From: Duganella sp. BJB480
GTDB lineage: Bacteria; Pseudomonadota; Gammaproteobacteria; Burkholderiales; Burkholderiaceae_D
Length of the DNA: 64,000 nt
NCBI GenBank assembly: GCA_003416985.1
Contig: QVIN01000006.1
Coordinates: 372,001-436,000 of the forward strand
Direction: 5' to 3'
Below the pieces are notes generated by a model. That model did no database searches, had not been told where the DNA came from, and saw nothing but the letters and a program-made list of their open reading frames with translations. The translations under genes were made by a program, and so were the position numbers. Positions 47,654 to 56,086 of this stretch are shown here, piece after piece (within the stretch, counting starts at the first letter, position 1; each line of letters begins with the position of its first letter).

Positions 47654-50308
47654 CTAGGCCGCGTTGCTGGCCGCCGCCGGCAGCGCCGGGCCGGCCCGAT
47701 AGGTATTGCGGCCGGCCTGTTTGGCCTCGTACAGCAGCACGTCGGCGCGATGCAGCAGCTCGGCCGGCGTGATGTCTTCGTCCCGGTAATAGGCCAGGCC
47801 GATGCTGGCCGAAATCGACACCACCGTGCCATCGAGATCGAACGGCGCCTGCATCGCGGCGACGATCTTGGCCGCCAGCGCGGCGGCGTCGTCGACGCGG
47901 GCGATGCGCTCCATGATGATGGTGAACTCGTCGCCGCCCAGCCGGGCGATGGTGTCGCTGGCGCGCATGGCGTGCGTCAGCCGCGCCGAAAACGCCTTCA
48001 GCAGCGCGTCGCCGACGCTGTGGCCATAGGTGTCGTTGACCGGCTTGAAGCGGTCGATATCCATGTACATCACCGCCATCAGGCCGTGGTGTTCGCGGCT
48101 CACCTGCATGCTGTCCTGGAGCCGCTGCACGAAGCCGGCGCGGTTGGTCAGGCCCGTCAACGCATCCACCTGCGAGAGCTTGAGCAGACGCTGTTTCTCG
48201 CGCTTCTGCGCGGTGACGTCCTGCCGCATGACGTGGAAGCCGATCACGGACACACCGTCTTCGTCCATCTGCGGGATGTAGACCACCTCGAAGGTGCGGC
48301 CGATGGTGGAGTCGGGATCGTCCTCCTCGAAGGTTAGCGTTTCGCCTGCCAGCGCGCGCTTGATGTAGGGCGACAGGAAGCGGTAGCGCTCCTCGCTGAT
48401 GGTGGTGTCCACGGCCTTGCCCAGCACCGACACGCCATTGCGGTTGAATTCCCGTTCGTAGGCGAGGTTGTGGAAGCGGTAGATTTCCTCCGAGTCGATG
48501 TAGGCCACCATGGCCGGCAGCGTGTCGGCGATGGTGCGCAGGCGCGCCTCGCTCTCGCGCAGCGCCATCACGGACTTGCGCACGTGCGTGATGTCGTCCA
48601 CCGTGCCGACGTAGCCGTAGACCTGGCCGTCCACCACCATCGCGGCGATCTTGAACGAGATCCAGATCATCATCCCGTCCGGGTGGACGCAGCGCATCGT
48701 GTCCTGGTAGGGGACGCGGGTTTCTGCCATGTGCTTCAGGGCCGCCTTGAGCACAGGGCGGTCGTTCGGATGGATGGCGCGCATCCATGAATCGCCGAGC
48801 GATTCCTCGCGCGTCAGGCCGGTGATGAATTCGAAGGTTCGGTTGACGTAGGTGCAGTGGCCCTGGGCGTCCGCGCGGATCAGGCCCAGTGGCGAGGCGT
48901 CGTTGACGGCGGCCAGCTCCGCCTGGTTTTTGCGCATCGCCAGTTCGCTTTCCTTGCGCGGCGTGATGTCGCGCGTGGTCACCGCCACGCCCTCGTCGAT
49001 GGCGACGATCTGGTGGTGTAGCCACAGGTGGGCGCCGCCCGGCAGGTGGTCGGCTTCGAATTCCTCCTCCATCGGCCGGCCGGTGATCAGCACTGTCTTG
49101 TACTTGTCGATGTAGCCCTTGGTGTGCAGCGCCGGCAGCACTTCCAGCAGGCGCTTGCCTTTCAGTTCGGCGGCGGTGGAGCCCAGCAGCGCCGCGCCGC
49201 GCTCATTCAGGTCGGCGATGGTGAAGTCGACGATTTCCTTGGACGGTCCGCGCATGCGGCAGGCCTTGAACAGGTAGACCGCGTCCATGCTGGCGTCGGC
49301 CGCCGCGCGCAGCATGGTCTGGGCTTCGGTGATCATGCGCGCGCTGCGCCGCAAGCGGTGCGCCTGCTGCATCAGCAGGCCGACAAACAGCAGCATTAGC
49401 ACCGAGGCGGTGGCGGCGGCGCCGTAGTACATGTCGCGCCGGTGCGTGTAGCCTTCCATCGCCGACTGCACCGGATTGCCGACCACCGCCAGCAGCAGGT
49501 AGCGCGGCATCTCGGCGTAGCCGTAGATGCGCTCGACGGCGTCGAACGGACGCGCCAGCAGCAGCTCGTCCTGCTGCGCGCCGTCCTGCGCGGCGGTGAA
49601 GTCGATCGAATCGCTGATGATCAGCTGGTCGTCGACGCGCGCGGTGGACATGCCGTTCTCGCGGCTCACCAGCAGCACGGCGCCGCCGGGTTCGACGTTC
49701 AGGCGGTCGTAGTCCTCGACGAAGGTGGCCGGGTCGATCATCACCATGATGATGCCGGCGAACTCCCCCTTGGCGTCGTTCAGTCGGCGCGTGATCAGGA
49801 TCTGCCATTTCTTGGTGCGCGGCTCGACCACAGGCGTCGACACCAGCGGCGTGTCGACCGGCGTGCCGGCGTGGTGCTGGAACAGGGACTGGTCGTGCAT
49901 GTCCGGCGGGAAGTAGCCGTTGCGGCTGTCGATCAGGCGGCCGTCGGGGCCGACCAATGCCAGCGGCAGGTCCAGCTTGGACGGCAGCAGCGAATCGAGC
50001 AGGCCGTTCCTGCGGGTGAACTCGGCCAGCCGCAGCGCGCCGCCGGTCTCCTCGAATTTGAGCTTGAACAGCTGGGTGGCGTGGTCGACCTGGCGCAGCA
50101 GGTGGTTGGTGTGTTCGGCCAGCGTGCGCGCCTGCGACTGATTGTGCAGCACCGCTTCGTAGCGGGCGGTCTGGCGCTCCTGGCCGAGCTGATAAGCCAC
50201 CGCCGCCCACATGGCGGCCAGCAGCACCAGCGCAAAAACGGGCAGCAGAACCGCGCGATACAGGCGGCGGAAAAAAATCACGATCGGGCGCGTGGCGGTA
50301 TGGGTCAT
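47654..50308 (-). CDS. Membrane diguanylate cyclase with Cache and PAS domains
   Basis: 884 residues. TM1 (LLPVFALVLLAAMWAAVAY), a ~250-residue periplasmic dCache-like domain, TM2 (GAAATASVLMLLFVGLLM), three PAS segments (from LRAAADASMDAVYLFKACRM; AELAAVNDASPLGLIRADAQ; LRTIADTLPAMVAYIDSEEI) and a C-terminal GGDEF domain. The active site is ARLGGDEFTIIM, and RASD five residues upstream is an intact inhibitory I-site. No EAL domain. It should make cyclic di-GMP under feedback control in response to an unknown periplasmic ligand. The ATG at 50308 is chosen at the predicted membrane signal. Confidence 0.93.
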   Translation of the reverse strand: MTHTATRPIVIFFRRLYRAVLLPVFALVLLAAMWAAVAYQLGQERQTARYEAVLHNQSQARTLAEHTNHLLRQVDHATQLFKLKFEETGGALRLAEFTRRNGLLDSLLPSKLDLPLALVGPDGRLIDSRNGYFPPDMHDQSLFQHHAGTPVDTPLVSTPVVEPRTKKWQILITRRLNDAKGEFAGIIMVMIDPATFVEDYDRLNVEPGGAVLLVSRENGMSTARVDDQLIISDSIDFTAAQDGAQQDELLLARPFDAVERIYGYAEMPRYLLLAVVGNPVQSAMEGYTHRRDMYYGAAATASVLMLLFVGLLMQQAHRLRRSARMITEAQTMLRAAADASMDAVYLFKACRMRGPSKEIVDFTIADLNERGAALLGSTAAELKGKRLLEVLPALHTKGYIDKYKTVLITGRPMEEEFEADHLPGGAHLWLHHQIVAIDEGVAVTTRDITPRKESELAMRKNQAELAAVNDASPLGLIRADAQGHCTYVNRTFEFITGLTREESLGDSWMRAIHPNDRPVLKAALKHMAETRVPYQDTMRCVHPDGMMIWISFKIAAMVVDGQVYGYVGTVDDITHVRKSVMALRESEARLRTIADTLPAMVAYIDSEEIYRFHNLAYEREFNRNGVSVLGKAVDTTISEERYRFLSPYIKRALAGETLTFEEDDPDSTIGRTFEVVYIPQMDEDGVSVIGFHVMRQDVTAQKREKQRLLKLSQVDALTGLTNRAGFVQRLQDSMQVSREHHGLMAVMYMDIDRFKPVNDTYGHSVGDALLKAFSARLTHAMRASDTIARLGGDEFTIIMERIARVDDAAALAAKIVAAMQAPFDLDGTVVSISASIGLAYYRDEDITPAELLHRADVLLYEAKQAGRNTYRAGPALPAAASNAA

Positions 50309-50451
50309 TGAAAGTCTTGGGTCACGGCGAAATCTAAGCTGTACCGCAATGTGGATATTCTGCACGGAAATATCACGTTTGTGGCCGGCGAGTCAAAAAA
50401 AACCACTTTCCGATCACAGGCAATGTTGATTTCTTTATTAGAATAGCGGTC

Positions 50452-51693
50452 ATGACCGAATTGATAATCAGCCTGGCCGCAGCGCGGGCGCTGCACCTGG
50501 CGGCGCAGGGATTGCTGCAACCGCGCCGCCGCAAGGCGCGCCAGGCCGACGTGTTGGATGCGATCCGCCGGATGGGCGTGCTGCAGATCGACACCATCCA
50601 CGTGGTGGCGCGCAGTCCCTACCTGGTGTTGTGGAGCCGCCTGGGCGACTATCCGCAACCGTGGCTGGAACAGGCGCTGGCGGCCGGCCAGCTGTTCGAG
50701 TACTGGGCGCACGAGGCCTGCTTCGTGCCGATCGAGGACTACGGCCTGTATCGCCACCGCATGCTCGATCCGGCGGCGATGGGCTGGAAGTATTCCGAGA
50801 CCTGGATGCGCGAGCGCCGCGCCGAGGTCGACGCGGTGCTCGATCACATCCGCGTCAACGGTCCGACGCGCTCCTCGGACTTCGAACGCACCGACGGCCA
50901 GAGCGGCGGCTGGTGGAGCTGGAAGCCGGAGAAGCGTTCGCTGGAGGTGCTGTTCACCTCCGGCGCGCTGATGATCGCCGCGCGCGAGAACTTCCAGCGC
51001 GTCTACGACCTGGCCGAGCGCGTGCTGCCCGGCTGGGACGACCGCCGCATGCCGCACATCGACGACACCCGCCGCGCTCTGGTGCTCAAGGCGGTCAAGG
51101 CGATGGGCTGCGCGCGCGCCGGCTGGATCGGCGACTACTTCCGCACCAAGCCGCCGCGCCTCGATCCGGCGGAGCTGGTGGAGCAGGGCGCCTTGCTGCG
51201 CGCGTGGGTGGACGACTGGGACGATCCGATCTACGTCCATCCCGATTACGCGCCGCTGCTGGAGGCCGCCGCCGCCGGCACGCTGGCGCCGACGCTGACC
51301 ACCATCTTGTCGCCGTTCGATCCGGTGGTGTGGGACCGCCGCCGCGCGCTGGAGCTGTTCGGCTTCGATTACCGGCTCGAATGCTACACTCCGGCGGAGA
51401 AACGCAAATACGGCTACTTCACGCTGCCGATCCTGCGGCGCGGCGCGCTGGTCGGCCGGGTGGACGCCAAGGCGCACCGGCGCGGCGGCGTGTTTGAACT
51501 GAAGTCGCTGGTGCTGGAGCCGGGTGTACGCGTCAGCGACCGTTTCGTGCGCGACGTCGCCGGCGCCTTGCAGCGCCTGGCCAACTGGCACGAGTGCTCC
51601 GAGATACGCATCGTCCGCGCCGCGCCGGAGGGCTTCGCGCCGCTGCTGCGCGCCGCGCTGGATCACAACATCAAAGAAATGGAAGCCGCATGA
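50452..51693 (+). CDS. YcaQ/AlkX-type DNA glycosylase
   Basis: 413 residues of the winged helix-turn-helix HTH_42 family. Signature parts are ADVLDAIRRMGVLQIDTIHV, VARSPYLVLWSRLGDYPQPW, LFEYWAHEACFVPIEDY and WDRRRALELFGFDYRLECYT. The QxD-type catalytic motif lies in VLQIDTI. Relatives (E. coli YcaQ, Streptomyces AlkZ) unhook bulky or cross-linking alkyl adducts from DNA. It stands next to sbcDC, but on the opposite strand. Start at the ATG after an AT-rich promoter region. Confidence 0.9.
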   Translation: MTELIISLAAARALHLAAQGLLQPRRRKARQADVLDAIRRMGVLQIDTIHVVARSPYLVLWSRLGDYPQPWLEQALAAGQLFEYWAHEACFVPIEDYGLYRHRMLDPAAMGWKYSETWMRERRAEVDAVLDHIRVNGPTRSSDFERTDGQSGGWWSWKPEKRSLEVLFTSGALMIAARENFQRVYDLAERVLPGWDDRRMPHIDDTRRALVLKAVKAMGCARAGWIGDYFRTKPPRLDPAELVEQGALLRAWVDDWDDPIYVHPDYAPLLEAAAAGTLAPTLTTILSPFDPVVWDRRRALELFGFDYRLECYTPAEKRKYGYFTLPILRRGALVGRVDAKAHRRGGVFELKSLVLEPGVRVSDRFVRDVAGALQRLANWHECSEIRIVRAAPEGFAPLLRAALDHNIKEMEAA

Positions 51694-51703
51694 TGGGAGT
51701 TCA

Positions 51704-52693
51704 ATGAGCCTGCCCGCCGCCCCCGCCAGCCTGCTGGGCCCCGACGGCCAGCCGCTGTTCGGCCGCTACGCCGGCCAGGTCGGCCACATCGACTGGAGCC
51801 GGCTGGCCGCGCCGTTCGCGCGCAACCGCCTGTGGCGCCGCTTCCACCACAAGCGCTGGCACTACGTGGCGCTGTGCACCGAACAGCTGTTCTGCGCGGT
51901 CGCCATCGTCGACCTGGGCTGGACCAGCACCGCCTTCGCCTACGCCTTCGACCGCAACGACGGCGACATGCTGGCCAACTTCGGCGAGAACGGCTTGCCC
52001 GGCCTGTCGGCGCGGCTGGCCGACCATGCCGGCGCGTCGAGCCGCTTCAAGACGCGCAAGAGCAGCATCGCCATCGACAGCTGCGGCGACGGCAGCTTCG
52101 GGCTGACGCTGCGCTGCGACTACCTGGAGATCGACGCCGAATTCGGCCCCGGCGCCTCGCCGCTGCTGCTGGCCACCGGGCCGGTGGCGCATGGTTCGGT
52201 GCATGCGACGCAGAAGTCGTCCGGCATGCCGCTGAGCGGCGAGGTGCGGACCTTCCGCGAGGATTACGACCTGGCCGGCGGCGTCGCCAGCTTCGATTAT
52301 TCCAACGGCCTGCTGGCGCGGAACACAGCGTGGCGCTGGGCCTCGGCGCACGACCTGGAGATGGGTTTCAACCTGCAGTCGGGCTACTTCGGCGGCAACG
52401 AGAACGCGCTGTGGCTGGACGGCCAGGTGCACGCGCTGGCGCCCGCGCACTTCATCTACGACAGCAGCGATCCGCTGTCGCAGTGGCACATCTTCACCGA
52501 GGACGACCTGCTGGAGCTGTACTTCACGCCCGAGGGCGCGCGCCGCGACGACCAGAACCTGGTGGTGGCGGCCAGCCGCTACCTGCAGCCGGTCGGCACT
52601 TTCACCGGCTGGGTGCGCAGCGCGCCGGATCAACCGAAACGCGTGGTCACGCAGATGATGGGCGTGACCGAGGACCATGCTTCGCGCTGGTAG
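51704..52693 (+). CDS. DUF2804 protein
   Basis: 329 residues, cytoplasmic, beta-rich. Typical DUF2804 features are RNRLWRRFHHKRWHYVALCT, VDLGWTSTAFAYAFDRNDG, KSSGMPLSGEVRTFREDYDL, ASFDYSNGLLARNTAWRWAS and GFNLQSGYFGGNENALWLDG. Probably a lipocalin-like or jelly-roll fold; function not known. It begins 10 bases after the YcaQ stop, so the two are likely co-transcribed; a weak GGGAG precedes the ATG. Confidence 0.85.
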   Translation: MSLPAAPASLLGPDGQPLFGRYAGQVGHIDWSRLAAPFARNRLWRRFHHKRWHYVALCTEQLFCAVAIVDLGWTSTAFAYAFDRNDGDMLANFGENGLPGLSARLADHAGASSRFKTRKSSIAIDSCGDGSFGLTLRCDYLEIDAEFGPGASPLLLATGPVAHGSVHATQKSSGMPLSGEVRTFREDYDLAGGVASFDYSNGLLARNTAWRWASAHDLEMGFNLQSGYFGGNENALWLDGQVHALAPAHFIYDSSDPLSQWHIFTEDDLLELYFTPEGARRDDQNLVVAASRYLQPVGTFTGWVRSAPDQPKRVVTQMMGVTEDHASRW

Positions 52694-52720
52694 TCGCCGG
52701 TACAACAGGAGCATCGCAGC

Positions 52721-55129
52721 ATGAGCATCAGGAATCTCGACCGATTGTTCCAACCGCGTTCGGTGGCCGTGATCGGCGCGTCGGACAACCCGCAACGCAT
52801 CGGCACCCGCGTGCTGGCCAACCTGGCGCAGGGCGGCTTCGCGCGCGGCGGCGGCGCCATCTGGCCGCTCAATCCCAAGTACCAGATGCTGCACGACATG
52901 CCGTGCTACGCGCGGGTGGCTGCCTTGCCGTCGGCGCCGGACCTGGCGATCGTGTGCTCGCCGCCGTCCACCATCCCCGGCGTGATCGCCGAACTGGGCG
53001 CGCGCGGCACCCGCGCCGCCATCGTCATGACGGCGGGGCTGGACGGCTTGCGCGCCGGCAGCCGCAGCGTGCAGCAGGCGATGCTGGACGCGGCCAGGCC
53101 CTACCTGATGCGCATCCTCGGGCCGGGCAGCGTCGGCCTGCAGTCGCCGGCGGCGGGGCTCAACGCCAGCTTCACCCACATCGCCGCCGATGCCGGCAAG
53201 CTGGCCTTCGTGTCGCAATCGGGCGCGCTGGGCACGGCGGTGCTGGACTGGGCCAGCCTGCGCGGCATCGGCTTCTCGCGCTTCGTGACGATGGGCGGGG
53301 TCGCCGACGTCGACTTCGGCGACCTGCTGGACTACCTGGCCGGCGACGTCGAGACCGAGGCCATCCTGCTGTGCATCGAGGATGTCAGCAACGCGCGCAA
53401 GTTCATGTCGGCCGGACGGCTGGCGGCGCGCGGCAAGCCGGTGATCGTGCTGAAGGTCGGGCGCGACGCCGCCCCCGGCGCCGACCTGGTGTTCGACGCC
53501 GCGATCCGCCGCGCCGGCATGCTGCGCGTGCACTCCACCGAGGACCTGTTCGACGCCGTCGAGACGCTGGCGCGCCAGCGCCCGCAGCGCGGCGAGCGGC
53601 TGGCGGTGCTGACCAACGGCGTGGGCCTGGGCCTGATCGCCGCCGACGCGCTCGAATGCAGCGGCGCGCGGCTGGCGCCCCTGTCGGCCGAGACCCAGCG
53701 CCTGCTCAAGCGCGCCGACGCGCCGCTGGACAATCCCGTCAACCTGCTGGCCGACGTGCCGGTCGAGCGTTACACCAGCGCGGTGGAGGCGCTGCTGCGC
53801 GAATCGCAGGCCGACGCGCTGCTGTTCCTGCACGCGCCGACGGCCATGGTGGACAGCGGCCGCATCGCGGCGGCGGTGGCGCCGCTGATGCGCTCCGCGT
53901 CGAAGAATGTGCTGTCCTGCTGGCTGGGCGGGCGCTCGGTGGCGGCCGCGCGCCAGCTGTTCGCCGACGCCGGCCTGCCCACCTACGACACGCCGGAAAA
54001 GGCGGTGCACGGCTTCCTGCAGATCGCCCAGTACCGCCGCAACCAGGAGCTGCTGATGGAGGTGCCGGCGCGCCTGCCCGCGACCTCTGCGCCGGAGCGC
54101 GCGGCGGCGCGGGTGCTGGTGGCGGCGGCCCTGGCGTCCGGGCGCGGCGCCTTGTCCGACCAGGATGCGCGCGCGCTGCTGTCGGCCTACGGCATCGCGC
54201 TGGCCACGCCGCAGCAGGCCGCGCTGACCGGCCACACGCTGGCGGCGGCCCGCATCCAGACCGGCACCGACCCGGTGTTCGGGCCTGTTGTGTTCTTCGG
54301 CCAGGGCGGTATCGCGGCCGAGGTGGCGGCCGACCGCGCCGCCGGCCTGCCGCCGCTGAACATGGTGCTGGCGCGCGACATGGTCGGCCGCACCCGCGTG
54401 GCGCGCCTGCTGGCGCAAGGCCAGACCGAGGCCGACGCGGACGCGCTGTGCCGCACGCTGGTGCAGGTGGCGGACATGGTGGCCGACCTGCCGCAGCTGG
54501 CCGAACTCGATCTCAATCCGCTGCTGGCCATCGGCGGCGCGGTGGTGGCCCTGGCCGCGCAGGTGCGGCTGGCGCCGGCCCGCGCTGGCGGCGCGCTGGC
54601 GATCCGTCCCTATCCGCTGGAGCTGGAGCAGGAGCTGGACTGGCAGGGCGGGCGCATCCTGCTGCGGCCGATCCGGCCGGAGGACGCGCCGCAGCACCAG
54701 GTGTTCTTCGCCGCGCTGGACCCGGACGACGTGCGGCTGCGCTTCTTCACCGCCATGCGCGAGCTGCCGCCGTCCCAGCTGGCGCGCCTGACGCAGATCG
54801 ACTACGACCGCGCCATGGCCTTCATCGCCACCCGCAACGGCGCCAACGGCGAGCCGGAAACGCTGGGCGTGGTGCGCGCCGTGGCCGACGCGGACAATCA
54901 GTCCGCCGAATTCGCCATCATCGTGCGTTCCGATTTGAAAGGGAAGGGGCTGGGCTACATCCTGTTCCAGAAACTGGTCGATTATTTCCGCAGCCAGGGC
55001 ACCGGCGAGATCGTCGGCGACGCGCTGGCGGAGAACTTCGGCGTGCAAAAACTGGTGCGCCATTTCGGCGGCGTGGTTTTGCCGCATCCCGAGGCCGGAA
55101 TGGTGCGTCTGCAACTGCCGTTGCGATAG
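52721..55129 (+). CDS. PatZ/Pka-like acyl-CoA synthetase-GNAT protein with deleted ATP-grasp segment
   Basis: 802 residues. N-terminal CoA-binding domain (LFQPRSVAVIGASDNPQRIG), ligase-CoA domain (VSQSGALGTAVLDWASLRGI), then an ATP-grasp_5 remnant and a C-terminal GNAT domain (YDRAMAFIATRNG, FAIIVRSDLKGKGLGYILF). In E. coli PatZ the sequence between the AYGI and DPVFGP motifs is about 85 residues longer and holds the ATP-binding lysine and the HKS motif; here residues ~500-515 jump directly across it. The synthetase should therefore be dead, leaving a lysine acetyltransferase with CoA-sensing domains. Such proteins acetylate and silence acetyl-CoA synthetase. Confidence 0.9.
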   Translation: MSIRNLDRLFQPRSVAVIGASDNPQRIGTRVLANLAQGGFARGGGAIWPLNPKYQMLHDMPCYARVAALPSAPDLAIVCSPPSTIPGVIAELGARGTRAAIVMTAGLDGLRAGSRSVQQAMLDAARPYLMRILGPGSVGLQSPAAGLNASFTHIAADAGKLAFVSQSGALGTAVLDWASLRGIGFSRFVTMGGVADVDFGDLLDYLAGDVETEAILLCIEDVSNARKFMSAGRLAARGKPVIVLKVGRDAAPGADLVFDAAIRRAGMLRVHSTEDLFDAVETLARQRPQRGERLAVLTNGVGLGLIAADALECSGARLAPLSAETQRLLKRADAPLDNPVNLLADVPVERYTSAVEALLRESQADALLFLHAPTAMVDSGRIAAAVAPLMRSASKNVLSCWLGGRSVAAARQLFADAGLPTYDTPEKAVHGFLQIAQYRRNQELLMEVPARLPATSAPERAAARVLVAAALASGRGALSDQDARALLSAYGIALATPQQAALTGHTLAAARIQTGTDPVFGPVVFFGQGGIAAEVAADRAAGLPPLNMVLARDMVGRTRVARLLAQGQTEADADALCRTLVQVADMVADLPQLAELDLNPLLAIGGAVVALAAQVRLAPARAGGALAIRPYPLELEQELDWQGGRILLRPIRPEDAPQHQVFFAALDPDDVRLRFFTAMRELPPSQLARLTQIDYDRAMAFIATRNGANGEPETLGVVRAVADADNQSAEFAIIVRSDLKGKGLGYILFQKLVDYFRSQGTGEIVGDALAENFGVQKLVRHFGGVVLPHPEAGMVRLQLPLR

Positions 55130-55282
55130 CATTCGCGGCCGGGTTGTTATATATTGATGTGTATAACGCAAGGCCGCAGATTTGTTCTAGGTCAAAGCGT
55201 GTTTGTCGGCTTTATTTACACTTTTACTTCCGCTCTTTGCCGCCCATCCGGGCGTTTCGCAACTTCAGCCTTGGGAGTCAGA

Positions 55283-56008
55283 ATGTTAACTGCCACATAT
55301 ACTCTGGTAGCCCTGTCGGTGGAGCACGCCAGTGTCCGCCTCAGTTTGTTATCGTTCCAAAAGTATGTGCGCTCCACGCTGATGCATCAGAACAGCATTA
55401 CCCTTTCGCAGCTGGAATACGCCTGCGAAAACCTCAACAGCCTGTACCAGGCCTGCCACTGGCGCAAAACCGAGATGTACCTGATCCCCGCGCTGCGCGA
55501 GGCGACCGAGCGCGCCGACCAGCTGCTGGACGAGCTCAACCGCCTGAACCAGTCGGCGCTGCTGTCGATCCGCATGCTGCAGGAAAAGCTGGGCTCGGTG
55601 GCCGACGTGCGCGAGGACCAGGTCAACCTCATCTGCGAAAGCATCGAAACCTTTTGCTCCTCGCTGCTCAAGCGGCTGGAGAAGGAGGAGCAGGAACTGT
55701 TCGCCATCGCCCGCAACGCCATCGCCGGCGAAACCTGGTTTTCCATTGCAAATCAATTGATGATGCACGACAAGCATCTGGAAGAAATGAAGCGCGCCGG
55801 CATGACGGCGGTGGCGGCGGTCGACGCGGCCAAGCCCAAGGCGGTGGCCGCGCGCAACCTGGCCGGCGCCCTGCGCGTGGTGGATGACGGCCAGATCAGC
55901 ATTCCCGGCCTGCAGGTGTTGCCGATGATTAGTGTCGAGGAAAGCGAGGCGCAAGCGGCGCCGGCGCCCCAGGTCCGTACCACCCGGCAGTTGCCGGCGA
56001 TGAAATAA
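55283..56008 (+). CDS. Hemerythrin-like four-helix protein
   Basis: 241 residues. All-helical: ATYTLVALSVEHASVRLSLL, ITLSQLEYACENLNSLYQAC, REATERADQLLDELNRLNQS, LLKRLEKEEQELFAIARNAI and SIANQLMMHDKHLEEMKRAG. The His/Glu spacing (HxxxR, ExxE, MMHD) is reminiscent of hemerythrin HHE domains, but not all iron ligands can be matched. The disordered C-terminus is Ala/Pro-rich. GGGAG before the ATG at 55283 supports this start over longer ones. Role unknown; O2/NO sensing or iron handling is possible. Confidence 0.6.
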   Translation: MLTATYTLVALSVEHASVRLSLLSFQKYVRSTLMHQNSITLSQLEYACENLNSLYQACHWRKTEMYLIPALREATERADQLLDELNRLNQSALLSIRMLQEKLGSVADVREDQVNLICESIETFCSSLLKRLEKEEQELFAIARNAIAGETWFSIANQLMMHDKHLEEMKRAGMTAVAAVDAAKPKAVAARNLAGALRVVDDGQISIPGLQVLPMISVEESEAQAAPAPQVRTTRQLPAMK

Positions 56009-56086
56009 CCGCCCAATTAGCATACGCTTCGGGCAAATTCCCCTTGCTTTGCTATGATGGTGGTTTTAGCCATCTCATAGCGCACC

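Noticed and set aside
51701..55171. Very long open frame on the minus strand opposite the DUF2804 and PatZ-like genes
   Set aside because: The translation is Arg/His/Gln/Ala-rich with no domain, as expected for an antisense shadow of GC-rich coding DNA; the opposite strand holds clear conserved proteins.
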